NCBI GenBank assembly: GCA_025618425.1
Contig: CM046842.1
Coordinates: 38,590,554 to 38,654,553, forward strand
Source: Heliocidaris tuberculata
Taxonomy: Eukaryota; Echinodermata; Echinoidea; Camarodonta; Echinometridae
Length of the DNA stretch: 64,000 nt
Direction: 5' to 3'
Below are positions 35,220 to 48,300 of this stretch, in pieces. The position numbers and the translations under genes are program-made. The notes beneath the pieces are model-generated. The model did no database searches. It was not told the DNA's origin and worked only from the letters and a program-made list of their open reading frames with translations. Numbering within the stretch: the first letter of the stretch is position 1; the number at the start of each line of letters is the position of its first letter.

Positions 35220-37269
35220 CAGGGTTCTTGCTAATTTTTCTGATAGCAGGTAATTTATCATTCACAGGCGGTTACTCCAAAAAAGCAACAGGGGTCTGGG
35301 GGCAGTGAAGCCCCCAGCGGGGTCCAGGGGCAGCGCCCCTATCTTTTGCAAGAATTGATAAGGTAAAATCGTCCATTCTTCCAATCTTCCAGACCCTACA
35401 TGTACAAGGAAATTACTTCTTTTAAATAAAGAACAAGGCAACACTAAACAGGTTTAAAATGCCAGCTCAGATGACATTGGTGTTATTTTATTTAAAATCC
35501 ATGTTGTTCAGAAAGTGAATGCATGATTTTTTTTTATATCTGCAGCTATTCTTGATATCCTACAGTCATATGATTTGCACAAGTGAATGAACACAATGGA
35601 CTCTCATGATTATGATCAAATTTACCACACTGCAGCGTTACAAAAAGGCTAGGATTACCGTAAATAACGTATAAACCGCTGTCGTTAAATTAAACGCACC
35701 CCCAACTTTCGACCCCCTGAGCAAAAAAATAAATAAAAAAATCATGATAAATTCAAGTCATGTTCTTATCAAAACGGCAAAATCTAGAGGCAAAAGCATA
35801 AAGAAATGATTTAGAAAAGTGTAAAACAAAATTGTACTTTAATTGGTTGTTTCCTGTTTTTTAACTCATTTTCAAAGTCGGGGAACTCTTCGAATCTGAG
35901 TCGTTGACCAAAATAAGGCTTGCTCCAAAGACGTGACAAGCCCTTATCAAAGTACAGATTCGTGATCGTATCTTAATCACTATCAATTCAAAGTGAAAGA
36001 AAACATCACAAAACACACATTAACAATACAGATAAAGGCAAACTGATACCTTGCTTAAGAAAATATTTCTAGATAAATCCAAGAACTATCACAGAAGTTT
36101 CATGTTTGAAGAGCTATGGCGCAAGGTTTTTCAACAAAATAATCGATCCCAAAACATTTGAAGCTTCCCTCATTTCATACCCATGCAGAGGTAGGTTTGC
36201 TCCCCTGCTCCAGCGGCCCAGCAAGTTTGCAAGTTCTGCTAAAATGAGAGAAACGTCTCGCACGTAGCTATTGCATAAATTAATTTGCATACTAGCTCAA
36301 CCAATGCGCATTGGTTGAGCTAGTATGCAAATTAATTTATGCAGAAGCCATGTGCAGAGACTATTCTCTCATTTTAGCAGAATGTGCAAACTCTCTGGGC
36401 CGCTGGAGCAGGGGGAGCGAACCTATGGAGCGAACCTATCTCTGCATGGGTATGAAATGGGGGAAACTTCATACGTTTTGGGATCGATTATTTTGTTGAA
36501 AAACCTTGCGCCATAATCTCTTCAAACATGAAACTTCTGTGATAGTTCTTGATTTAGCTAGGAATATTTTCTAAAGCAAGGTATCAGTTTGCCTTTATCT
36601 GTATTGTTATTGTGTGTTTTGTGATGTTTTCTTTCATTTTGATGGTGATTAATAATACGATCACAAATCTTTACTTTGACAAGCGTTACGTCTCAAAGCC
36701 TTGCTTGGTCCAGTGATAACTCCTTGCTTGGTCAATGGAATTGAATTTTGGGTAGCCCTCATTGAGAGTAAAGCTGCCACCGTGGTTTAATTGTGCCGGG
36801 TTTGTGTCACGGCATGAACCTGTTTGTGGGTTGTATGTATACGCAAGTTAGGCTGTTGATTTTAACATCAAAATTAATTTGTAAAAATATGTCGTAGCAT
36901 TTAGACTTACAAAACAGTAAATGAATTCTCTTTGATCATATAAACAGGACCTTAGCCCCTAGATTATTGTCAGTTTTGGTGATATATGACTCTTCATTTG
37001 TTTTGGGCTTTTTTAAGCCCAGCATCGTGTATTACCGCAACCCCGACTTATGCTTATTCCGCACGCGCGCTAGCGCGCTAGCCCTCGTCGAGTCAGTTTA
37101 GTTTTGTTTCTTCTTGCTTTCTCGATCTCTCGCTCATTGGCTGTGTTTAGAGCTGTTTCTTCCCGTTTCTTTACGACCGCTTTCACAACACCGCTGTGAA
37201 GCTTGTGTAAACTGAAATTTGAGATAGCGACTTGTTGAATTGAATCGAGACTGATTTTATATAATATAT

Positions 37270-37300
<31 letters not shown>

Positions 37301-37376
37301 GTGAGGCCACAGCCGGTTACGATCGGCGTTACAGCCGGAAAAAATAGCCGGTTACCGGCTATTAACAAGAACCCTG
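35220..37376. mobile_element. hAT-like element (CAGGGTTCTTG ends) with a large palindromic core
   Basis: The left end CAGGGTTCTTGCTAAT and the right end (inverse of CAGGGTTCTTGTTAAT) are TIRs with one mismatch. The direct repeat CAAAT flanks both ends (35215-35219, 37377-37381), a 5-bp duplication known for a subset of hAT elements. Subterminal GGCGGTTAC / GCCGGTTAC words and a T34 run near 37273 lie inside. No transposase frame was recognised, so it is non-autonomous. Confidence 0.75.
35890..36740. repeat. Palindrome, ~420-bp arms, no spacer
   Basis: The centre is GCTCAACCAATGCGCATTGGTTGAGC split (36295-36307 | 36308-36320). Arms run outward to about 35890 and 36740 and are about 85-90% identical by eye, with matching words such as AACAATACAGATAAAGGCAA and ATCACAGAAGTTTCATG. 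Frames on both arms mirror each other and are not genes. Confidence 0.88.
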
Positions 37377-37381
37377 CAAAT

Positions 37382-39331
37382 GAAGATACACTTTCGATTC
37401 AGCACAGGAAGAAAATATTCTTGTAGCATGTAAGTAGATTGCTACACCTCATTATTGGAAAATACTTCAGATCACTGCTATGAAAAAACCCCAAGAAATC
37501 AATTTCACAGGGGTGAAAGATATAAAAATATCTTTAAATCCACTTTTGCAAGAGGCATTTTAAAGATAAAGAAATGTTTAAAATTATAATGAGTATCAAG
37601 CTGTGCAATTAATGTATATGTTGATCTTCCTAATCACATAAGAAAAATAATTATGAAAATTAAAATTAAAAAGGTGATAAATCAATATCTTATGATAAGA
37701 GGTCTATATACAGGTGTATAAGTGACATTGTTGATGATAATGCTGTTTGTTTGAATAATTATTACTGACAAATTTATATGCATAAGCCAATTTCAACTTA
37801 GAAATACCAGTAGTGTTATATAGAGTTGGACATTCATTTACCGTATTTCAGAATTGCAAGGGTATCAGCTATTATTGAATAACTATAACAGAATCACATT
37901 TTTTGGAAAGTGAATATGTCTCTCAAGGAAAATCAGTGTTGTTTCTCTTATTCAAAACAAAACAAAAACTCGGCAGGACCCAAGGATTGAATGTGCTACA
38001 AAAAGATATAGGAGTTCAGCTTATTCCCAACTTCGTATATACCAAAATGTATGCATGATTCAAGTTTCATGAGCTGCATCATAGTCTGCATAATCCATTC
38101 AAATGGTACAATGCACTGTTGCTACTTTGGTGTCATTTCATGGCCATATCCAAAGCAAGATTTAGAATATTGGGAATGATGGTTTGCTGTTTAATTTGGG
38201 GTAGTTTTGATATGGCTGTCCACACTTTTTCTGTTAATGTACAATGCACTCTAAAGGTGATCACTTGACAGGAAACAATCAAACAATCATGAATTTGATC
38301 TTTGATATAGAATGGGTAAAAAGAATGAAACACGTGTTAAGCTCCAATCAGAAAAAAAAAAAAAAAAAATTGACGAAGCCAAATTATTCCATTTAAAGGA
38401 CTTTATGTTCTCCTTTATTTTGATATGTTAATCATTGAACCATAAAACTAAAAAAGTGAATTTGATGCATTTCAGGGACAACAATATATGTGCACTGTAT
38501 TATACTAGAAATATCTTTAACACATCATTTCAAAGGTTACATGTATATACATACTAGAATATTCGACTTTAAAAGAATAAGATCATAAAGGAACATTTTG
38601 GTCATGAACATTCTTTTAAATGTTGTTCATTGAAAGAAATGCCTATTTGAAATAAGTGTTGGGTTTGATTTGCATCAAACAATTCCTATATCCATGTGAT
38701 GGATATCCTTTCCAATGCCTTGACTTTATTATTATACTATCCGTACCTGTTTCCCGAAACATTTTGTAAGAATGCCAGTGAATATTTCGACATTGTACTC
38801 TCCACCGTATGTATATCTTGCCATTGTATTATTAATGCACGCCATACAACTCAATTGTTACTACATGTATGTTGCAGTCCTCTTCCTCTTCCTCTCTCTC
38901 TACCCTCTTCCCTTCTTTCTCTCTACTTCTCTCCCTCTCTTTAATTGTCTGTCCCTTTCTTCCTTTCTTGTATTAATTTATACTGTATTTGCGTAATGTG
39001 TATTCAGGCGTACCCACTACATGTACAAGCGGTTGCTTACCGGTATTGGGATCGCGCCTTCTTTCTTGTAATGCAAGTTCTTGTTTATATCCATACTATT
39101 ATGTAAATTGTACTATTTGAACAGATGATGAATATTGTCAAAATTAATGGAAGAAAATAAAAATGCTAGTTTGAATGAATCAGGCTTTGTGTCATAACTA
39201 TTTAGCTAATGTCAAGATATCTGAATGTTTGCAATGAGCAGGCAGGAGAAAATTGATATTGGAGGACAATTTACCTTCTTCGTTAATGACCCAAATTCTG
39301 CAAATTGACATCAGTTAAAAACATTAAAATG
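37382..39331. other. No gene seen
   Basis: AT-rich. Includes an A-run (38351-38370), a CT-rich run (38880-38945) and a minus frame at 38133-38333 that I could not recognise. Confidence 0.45.
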
Positions 39332-39524
39332 TGTGTGTGTGTGTGTGTGCGTGTGTGTGTATAATTGGGTTTTTCGAGACTTGTATCAATCAGATATGAT
39401 CATTTACGTCTGGGGAAAGACCTTTAACGTCATCATCCAAAAGACGTGACTCAGTCTCGAAACTGGGTCTGCTGAATCAGTTTATAACTTCCACTGTTAG
39501 CTGGATTACAGGTGCACGCCACAA
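39332..39524 (-). mobile_element. SINE, minus strand, with (CA)n tail
   Basis: Third copy of the family at 9643 and 17844. The GT run is at 39332-39361, and the body ends near ACAGGTGCACGCCACAAC. It retains the B-box-like GGTTTCGAGACT in minus orientation with one change. Confidence 0.8.
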
Positions 39525-39678
39525 CATGAGAGTGACTAGTATAATTCAAGCTACAGGTACATTTCTTTAAAATAACCTATAAAATATAATAATTATGTTA
39601 TCAAAGAAGGGGGGGGGGGGGGGGTAGGACATCCATTCTTCCAGTATGTGTGTTTCAGAATGCTCCACATGAGATTAA

Positions 39679-40269
39679 AGGCCAAATCCACACTAATATC
39701 AAGTTGATTTGAATAAATAGAGTAAAATCAAACAAGTATAACAGTGAAAATTTCACTGAAATCGGATGTAAAATAAGACAGTTATGGCATTTTGAAGTTT
39801 TGCATTATTTCATGAAACAATGATATGCATAACATGGGCAGTATGCAAATGAGTGAACCAATGATGTCACACACTCACTTTTCCTTATATATTTTGTTAT
39901 ATGAAATTTCAAATATTTCAATTTTTATGAATATGATAATTAAGAATCTCTCCCTTGTATCAAAATAAGTTACAATAATGATGATTTTACATGTTACATA
40001 AGGAGTCAAACCAGGTTTTACATTAGTGAAGCAAAAAATTGAAATATATGATATTTCATATAATAAAATACATAAAGAAAAGTGAGTGTGTGACATCATC
40101 GGCTCACTCATTTGCATACTGCCCAGGTTATGCATATCACTGCTTCAAGAAATAATGCAAAACTTCAAAATGCCGTAACTTTCTTATTTTACATCTGATT
40201 TCAGTGAAATTTTCACTGTTATGCTTGTTTAATTTACTCTATTTATTCAAATTAGTGTGGACTTGGCTT
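39679..40269. mobile_element. TTAA foldback element, 591 bp
   Basis: Ends AGGCCAAATCCACACTAAT and ATTAGTGTGGACTTGGCTT are flanked by TTAA (39675-39678, 40270-40273). The inverted arms reach almost to the middle: GTGTGTGACATCA and AATTTTCACTG words are mirrored on both sides. It is non-coding. Confidence 0.85.
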
Positions 40270-40360
40270 TTAAGTAAGTTCACACTAGGTGAAATTCTAT
40301 GCAACTCCTATACTTATCCATCTTCACCTTCTTCAAAAGTATTGCCTACAGTGTACTTAA

Positions 40361-40767
40361 CCCTTTCGAGACAATTGACCACATTTTGTGGTTTGGCCCA
40401 ATAACTTTTGATTTAGAGCCTTAAAAAATATACCAGATGCATGAGTAGAAAGAACAAAAAATTCTGCACATACTGTGTCCATTTTTGTTGCCTGATCATA
40501 TTGCGTTTGATGCCAGGAATTTTAAAAAGGAGAATAAGATTGAACATCCTTATATTGGCAACACATTGAGAGATTCAAAGTCATTGTTTTTTGTCCAAAT
40601 TGGCAACTTTTTCAACTTTTTGACAAAGTTCCTAACCACATATATTATTTTCAAGAAATTACATCTTATTAGAACCACGTAGCACTAAAATAAAAATATT
40701 ATTGTTGCCAATTTGCAGAACAAAATGTGATCAATTGAGCTCTTAAATAATTCCTGTCCTGAAAGGG
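40361..40767. mobile_element. piggyBac-like MITE, copy 1
   Basis: TTAA|CCCTTTCGAGACA on the left and GTCCTGAAAGGG|TTAA on the right (40357-40360, 40768-40771). CCCTTT ends with TTAA duplication are typical of piggyBac-type elements. The interior shares ATGCATGAGTAGAAAG and TTGGCAAC words with the inverted copy at 59977-60387. Confidence 0.82.
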
Positions 40768-40771
40768 TTAA

Positions 40772-43554
40772 CGTAGAACAAATCTAGGGATCACTGCCAT
40801 TCTAAAATGCTTTTTGAAAAAGCATTTACAATGACGACAACATATTTTCCTGGGGGAGGGGGAAAGGGGAGGGGAGGGGGAGGGGGAGGGGGCAGTCAAA
40901 TATATTGCTGTACACACGCGTGACCACAGGTTTTCCGAAAACCCCCCCCCCCAAAAAAAAAAAAACAAAACAAAAAAAAAAGAGCTTTATCCATTGGTCA
41001 AAATCACACCCTTTTTGAGGTTTTTCACACTTTTTCTTGAAAATTTTTCCCCTAAATAAGTCTAACCCCCTTGAACATACCCCCTAAACAAGGTCTACCT
41101 CAATCAAACCTCTAAAAAGTCCTAGCTATTTTGTGCCTGTAGACATATCACAGAATGTCTGCTATCTGATTGTTTTCAGACCGGTATTTCTACATCTATA
41201 CAGCTTTATTTGTAAAAACATTACATAAGGAATCTAACAATGTTTTGAAAAGAGGCTCTCACCTTATTAGCTTGTGTACTTTTTGTACAAAGAGAGAGAG
41301 AGTAAAGTTTTTTAGAATAATATATCTAGAATATGAATAATGATGTCTAAGGTAATTATTATACCACATTTCCAATTCGCTATCAGGTGAAAATTGGTGC
41401 ACTACATGCTAAACAGTTTACTACTATAATTTGTTCATAAATTTTATACAAAACAGCAATTATTTATTGCTGTTGGATTTTGACTTGAGTAATGACTTTC
41501 ACTGGACTCTCATTACTTTTGTAAAGAGTAAGCTTTGAATGATACAATTTTCATTATGCATTTCATGTCTGTTTAGAGTACAACAGAAAGAAAAAAATAC
41601 ATGTACAGTTGGTGTATTTACCCTAAACAAGTGCATGCTTCTGCACATGGCATGCATATTGTAAAGAATGATGTTGTTGAATTTAGAGGGCAATCTAATT
41701 TTCTAACAAGTTAATCTGGATAAATCAAGAAAAATCAGAGAAACAGATTGGTGAAAGTTTGAACACAAATTAAAAAAAAAAGAGAAATACAAGCAATTTA
41801 AAAAGTTGTCATCACTACCATACCATCCATACAGGAGCTGTCCTTTAAGAGGCAATGTCAACACTTAACAGGTACATATTTTAAATGCCCTTTGAGAAGC
41901 CACTTTCCCTCATCTTTGTTCATTCAACTTCTCTTGTTTTCCTTGTGTATGCAAGTATGTTGTTTAGACAGTTTTTCTTGATTTTTATTCTACACCTTAG
42001 TTCCTTATTGTTTTTTTTCTTTTATATTCTACTTTTGCATACATGCTTAATGTTTTATATGTTTTTAATTGTACAGACAGGGCCTCTTGAAAGAGCAATA
42101 TTCTTCATTGAAAGTAAAGTGCCGCCCTGTATAAGGAAGACTGTAATAAATATGTTTGAAACGAATGAATAAAAAAATTCATCATCCTACAATGATGTAC
42201 TTGGAGACATTTGTTCAACACAAATATTATTGACTATTGATTTCCAATTTTTTATGAAGCACGTTTTTTCCCTTGGAACTGTACTAAAAATATTTTCGAG
42301 ATAGCATGTTGTTATACATATATATAGGTTCTCCAAAAAAGTCATACCAAGTCATAAAGTTGGAAGATGACATTTCAACCTTAATAAATGTTGGGACAAG
42401 TGGGATCGCTGTCCTGAATCACACTGAGGTGCTATTATTTATTTTTCAATTTGAAAATCATGAGTGTCTAATGATTACAACTTTAAAACAAAATCAGGAC
42501 TTTCTTATCACTTGACTGATTTAAAAAGGAAAAAAAAAATATCTGGTTTTCTTTGATTTATTCCCCCTTTCCTTTGGAACAACTTCATACTAAGACTAGA
42601 CTTTCCCTTTAAAAGAACTTTTTATATTTGGGGCTGTGTTACTGATGGTTGCTGTCAACATCTCAGTTGCAGAAATATTGCACCAAAATGAACTCATACA
42701 AAAAAACCCAACAAAAATAAATAAATTAATACAAATTGACTTTTACAAACTATATCTTGTCCAATATAATTCCTTGTATCAGAATGGAAAAAGCTTGTCA
42801 AATCAGTGCAAGTATGCTAGACCAGGCAGTACCGGTAGTAGTAGATCAGATCACAATTACCTTGATCATCAGGATGTTTCAGGATGTTTTTTTTTTCTGT
42901 CCTGTGATTGCAAGTATGCTTTGACAATGTTTTACTAGGCTTGGATTAAGTTTGCAATCTTATAATGCAACTTGCACACTCCTAACTGATTGGATGAGAT
43001 CGCAAATCACAACAAAATGTTGAACTTGATCTTCTCTACACCATGGTGGTATTTCCAGCTTGTCACCTATTTGCGTTGGAAAGTCATTAGCGACGGTGGG
43101 GGCAAGGTAGCTACAGTTTTGAAGGCATGGTTGCCTGTTGTAGGAAGTCATTTGAAAATTTCTGACACTGATTTTGCTGTGATCTATGCTCTGGTGACAT
43201 TTGCAGAACATTTTTTTTTTATCAAAGATAGGGTTAGGGATAGTGTTGTTATTGGCAGGCCTGTTTATTAATGATAAGGCAAGTGATGTCACCCACCATG
43301 ACAAAGACTGAGTATATGGTAAGCTGTACAGACTTCTATGTAGCTTTTTATTTCTTTATTTATCCATCTTTCATCCAAAATGAAATGAGGTCTTAAAAAT
43401 CTTTGGATAATATCAATACACACATATAACATTTAGTCATATAATTGATGGAATTTAGAGGGGAAAATTGCAAAAATAAACAGCAGAGATGACAATTATT
43501 GACTATGAGAGCAGTGTATGTGAAGTTTATCTTGTCAGAATAAATCATAAATCA
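40772..43554. other. No gene seen
   Basis: Contains a G/A-rich run (40852-40893), C/A runs (40941-40981) and AG repeats (41290). Opposite-strand frames at 42960-43304 overlap and neither is recognised. Otherwise AT-rich. Confidence 0.45.
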
Positions 43555-44096
43555 ATGGTATGTTTCTCAAAAAAAAAACCAACAACACACACTCAGTTGA
43601 ATAGCTACAGGGCACATGCTCTTCCCTCAATCAATTGGTTAAACAAGAGGGAATAAGACAGAAAAGACACACAAAAAAAGAGGAAAGTGAGAGAGGGAAG
43701 AAGAATGAGCAAAGACAATGATACAACTCCCTCCCACACCCTCCCCCTAATTAATGGCCTTGTTAATTTTCATTTTATCTATTTTGTAAGATCGGTGCCA
43801 TCCCGCTGCCCCCCCCCCCCCCAGATCCATGGTATGTTTCTCAAAAAAAACAACAACAACAACAACACAAACTCACTTGAATAGCTACAGGGCACATGCT
43901 CTTCCCTCAATCAATTGGTTAAACAAGGGGGAATAAGTCAGAGAAGAAACACAAAAAAGAGGAAAGTGAGAGAGGGAAGAAGAATGAGCAAAGACAATGA
44001 TACAACTCCCTCACACACCCTTTCCCTAATTAATGGCCTTGTTAATTTTCATTTCATCTATTTTGTAAGATCGGTGCCATTCCGCTCCCTTCCCGT
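43555..44096. repeat. Tandem duplication, two ~274-bp units
   Basis: Units 43555-43828 and 43829-44096 share ATGGTATGTTTCTC, CAATCAATTGGTTAAACAAG and GCCTTGTTAATTTTCAT. The first ends in a C-run. A shorter relative (CGCACCCTCCCCTAATTA) occurs near 47091-47110. Confidence 0.88.
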
Positions 44097-44800
44097 GCGG
44101 CCTCCGTGCAGAGGCAAGAGGAGGAAATGAGATTTTGGTATGGATTCATAGGCTCAGTGGCCTAGAGCGACAATTTTGTTTCGCGGGCAGTTATACAAAT
44201 TTGAAAACATTGTAAGCCTGCAGCTCGTAGACATGTCATAGGTGGCATTGCACAATTCCCGCACGGGCATCCCATGGAGGCCTCGCGCTGATCATGCAGC
44301 AAACACACAATTTTTCGTTGAAAATGGGGACAAATAAACATCATAATATGATTGTAGACTCGTGGGACATTCGCACAGCCATCGCACAGCTATCGCAAGG
44401 TGGCCGCTCGCTGCTTGTGAAGTATCCGTGATATTGGGCAGTCATTCCGTGGCAACCCCACAGCTCCCCCGCCAGGCATGGCCGTGCAGCCGCTTCAAAA
44501 CATTTTTCAGATGGGCTCCATACGATTTCCGTGCAGATGCTGCGGCAACAGCACTTAAATTGCACAATTTCCGTACAATCTTCTCAGCAGCCTCTGTACA
44601 GATTTGCCCTGTCATGCCCCAAAGGACCAATACAAGGAATGGCATGATGCTCGTAGATTAACGTGAACACAAAAACCACAGCCCATATTCCGTAGCCACC
44701 TACATCTACGTCTACAGTGCCCCATTAAATCACGCAGAAAATCGTAGACCAATTTATCATATGACGCCTGGGGCAAATGTAAATTATGCATAAGTTAATG
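44097..44800. other. GC-richer stretch with recurring CCGTGCAG / CGTAGA words
   Basis: Words such as CCGTGCGG, CCGTGCAG, CCGTACA and TCGTAGAC recur many times in both orientations, with frames open on both strands but unrecognised. The texture resembles subterminal repeats of a DNA transposon, as in the ACGTC element, but no TIR pair or target duplication was found. Confidence 0.35.
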
Positions 44801-46895
44801 AGTTAAGACGAGTCCTGCATGTGATTGTGAAGTAATACCTTAAGTTTAATAATGGTAATTCTAGTAGTAGCGGAGCTCCACCGCGGCCGAGCTCCCGATT
44901 GCTCAGTGTCAGCAGCTGAAGACTGCAGATGCGATGGCGATGCAAATGTAAGGTCGTTAGACCTACAAGTTAGACTTATTTTATTTTATTGTCAACAAAA
45001 ACAAAAAAAAAACCTATCACCTACCTTTGCATACCTCGAAAATACAAAAGGTACCCTTGTGTCACTCGAAGTAGACATTTTTGTGGCTGATATATCATGT
45101 GTGAGCATTGTCGATTGCCATGCATGCATTGAGATCCACGCATTGTGATTACGCAATATGTGTGTAGTCTAATAGCTAGACACACGCAGACGCTTTTTGT
45201 GACCGGACCCAACGGATAGACAGCACGCTGGAATCTATCGTCACCTGCCAGGTACTTAGAAGCTTATTTTCAGGGGAAAGGGATGCTTGTGTGCGCATAT
45301 AAAAAAATCAATTGATAAATAGAAAAAATAAATAAATAAATAAACATTGGGAGTGAAGTGTGGATGTAACTAAGACTAGCCATAAAGCATATGGAAGGGG
45401 GGGGGGGTGAGGCATTTAGTCTAAATATTCAAGCTGTCGTTTGTGTAATGTTGCTTGGATTGCTCCTTGCATAGGTGGTTGGCACAGATTGTCAAGAGGA
45501 AGCGGAAGCGACTTCAAAGGGGGAGGGGCACAAAAAGATCAAGCCTACACGAGATTGAGTGATTGAGCTTTGCATAATTAAGGGAGAGGGAGGGGGTAGA
45601 AAATATATGTAGATCTGCCCCTCCCATCCCTTGCTTTTTCTATTGGGGGGCATTTTCATTCATTGGTTGCAGGGCCAATTCCCGTACAACTGATAGGCAT
45701 GTTGGGGGGGGGGGGGGGGGGGACGTCTTTTAATATCAGTCTTTCAGTTTATAAATTTTCTGCACACGAGCAAAGCAAGTGCGCAAAATTTTCAATTTTT
45801 AAAATATATTTGGGCACATCGTTGCCAACAAAAGATGGATATTCAGGCATCCCGCTGAATAAAAATGAGGATATTCGGGAATCTTGCTGCCCAAACATGA
45901 TGTGCTGGTTGCCAGAATATCTGCACATTGAAAATCCAGGGGCAGGGGGGGGGGGGGGGGCTGCAGCCGCCAGGCCCCATCCAGTACGTCCATTTATACA
46001 CTGTTATCATATAACACCAGTGTATGATTATAAATGGCCTATTCTAAAGACTACACACTAATAGTCTTTTTTCCTTACACCTTTCCTTAAAATTGTCCAA
46101 GAAGAATAGAGGGACATAGTTATTCATGCACAAACTGAGGGGAAAGAGATAAAATAAATAAACAAAAGTGAATATTCAATCATTAGCAATCTCTTGGAAA
46201 ATTTGAAATATAGGACTAGGCCTACATTTATGAATACATTAGTTCAAATCTTGTAAGGTGTAGTAGAATAGACTATTCATTAATTAAAGGACGCTGCCAA
46301 ATTCAGCCTATTTTGAATTGAAATATACATTTTAAGATCAATTCAAAATTAACCATGCACGTTGTACTCAGCCTACTTACCACACATAGGCAGTGATATG
46401 ACTCCATATTGCTAATTGTAGTTACTGTGTGCACGATTGTAATAGACCCATTTACAGGTAGGCCTATTATATATGCAAGATTAAGGGGATAGAGCACACA
46501 GAAATATTCCCAGCCCCCGATGAAGGCCTGCAATGTGGTTAAAATAATTATAAAAATGATGTAACATTGCCATCTTTACATTATGTCCAATGCAATATGT
46601 CATTTCCATACTTTTAAAAGGTGGGATGAGGGATGACTCGGCCTGATGAGGGAGGGGTCCGGTGGGGTGGGGAAGAGGGAGGGTTGGCCCATCTAACCAT
46701 CTGCTTTGTTGAAATGTTAGATGGGATCTTAAGTTTGTATCATTTTCATCTTCACTTTGAATGAATGGCTAGAAATAGGACCTACTATGAACAAAAATGA
46801 ATGACAAACACAAATATGCTTCTTGCAGACGGACACATACATACCCCCTTAAAAAAATGCAGTCGTGAAAATAGCAGTACATCTGTACATGTAAT
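44801..46895. other. No gene; scattered G-runs
   Basis: Short G homopolymers lie near 45399, 45704 and 45946, and AAAT repeats near 45326. Unrecognised short frames only. Confidence 0.45.
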
Positions 46896-46920
46896 AGCAG
46901 TAGTAGTAGTGGTAGTAGTT

Positions 46921-46962
<42 letters not shown>

Positions 46963-46993
46963 CAGCAGCAGCAGCAGCATTAGTAGTAGTACC
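46896..46993. repeat. (TAG)n microsatellite with AGC block
   Basis: TAG repeats change to (AGC)5-6 near 46962-46977 and back to TAG. The minus frame reads poly-Thr/Ala and is an artefact. Confidence 0.95.
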
Positions 46994-47195
46994 CCTCAAC
47001 TGATGGCTAAAAATATAAAATAAAGAAAAGAAAAATAAAGAGAAAAAGAAAGGGAAAACGACGAGAAATGAAGACGATACGACCCCTTCCCGCACCCTCC
47101 CCTAATTATAGTGACATTGAATTTATTGAGTAATATCCTCCCACCCCCCCCCCCCCAATATTATGCCAGCGCCCCCTCAATGGCTGGACTCACCA

Positions 47196-47209
47196 CTGGT
47201 AGTAGTAGC

Positions 47210-47278
<69 letters not shown>

Positions 47279-47306
47279 CGTAGTAGTCGTAGTAGTCGTA
47301 GTAGTC

Positions 47307-47347
<41 letters not shown>

Positions 47348-47366
47348 CGTAGTAGTCGTAGTAGTC

Positions 47367-47429
<63 letters not shown>

Positions 47430-47460
47430 ATAAGGATGATACTAATAATAATAGGCCTAA
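47196..47460. repeat. (TAG)n microsatellite with two TAGTAGTCG higher-order blocks
   Basis: A long TAG array with regular TCG substitutions every nine bases at about 47274-47310 and 47344-47370. It creates poly-Ser, poly-Val, poly-Leu and poly-Thr frames that are not genes. Confidence 0.95.
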
Positions 47461-48300
47461 TATCAGTAACAATAATAATAATGAATTCGCAAATGATTTT
47501 AAAAATAGTCATTAAAAAAATTATGCAAATATAGAATAAGTCTGTCGGTTTTCTTCCAGTTTCCATAATAATTGATAGGCCTACATAGAATTTGACATGA
47601 CTCTCATATTTTCTGAAATAAAATTCAGTCACAAGTCTGGGTTGCCTTAGTAGCTAGGTTACAAATTAATATCGGAATACTGTGATACACCATTATAAAC
47701 GTATAAGCCCTTTAAACCCTGAAGGCAGTTCGCTGTACCATCTCTCCAATGGTATAATGTGGGAGCAGCTTTATGTACATGCTGAATATGATTGCCAGGC
47801 TCCCAGGTTTATCCTTGGAGTTTCTGGCAACTAAGATTCTGTAATTCAAGACTAATGCTAATCAACCCTCGAAGGCTACACCTTATAATTATTTAATGTC
47901 AAATAAAATAAAAACAATAAGCATAAATACAAATATAAGAGCAACAGAAACAAATTTTAGTGCATTATCAAACTTCTGAATATAAATTATTATAATCAGA
48001 ATTCATTCAGTCTTTCATAATCTCCAAATTGGCCACTAGCCTCGTTGCGAAATAAAGAGTTGCGTAATCACCACGTGCTATGTTAATTCGGCATTTTTGC
48101 CTTTCTATGAACATATTTATAGTTGTAAATTTTTGAATATAAAAAAAAGGGGGAAAGGGAGGGTGAGTTTAAAATGTGCTAATGAAATTTAACAACAAAA
48201 AAAATCTAAACTATCTGTTTCAGTATTTTTAATGGTACGACATTCACAGCTTGTATGTATGAACATATAGCTACGTGATTCACGGTAAATTGGCAATATT
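47461..48300. other. No gene seen
   Basis: AT-rich DNA at the right end of the 28.5-kb segment, leading into the ~120-bp inverted end (about 48330-48450). Confidence 0.45.

Noticed and set aside
38133..38333. Minus-strand frame with a protein-like end (KLPQIKQQTIIPNILNLALD)
   Set aside because: An acceptor-like CCTTTAG precedes it, but the product is unrecognised and no partner exon was found, so it is too weak to annotate.
42960..43304. Overlapping 93-114 codon frames on both strands
   Set aside because: Neither strand shows motifs, splice context or a recognisable family.
44873..44892. Short resemblance to a cloning-vector polylinker (GGAGCTCCACCGCGG)
   Set aside because: Only about 15 bases match from memory, and flanking sequence is not vector-like.
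47111..47632. Long poly-Ser, poly-Val, poly-Leu and poly-Thr frames
   Set aside because: All are translations of a TAG microsatellite in different frames.
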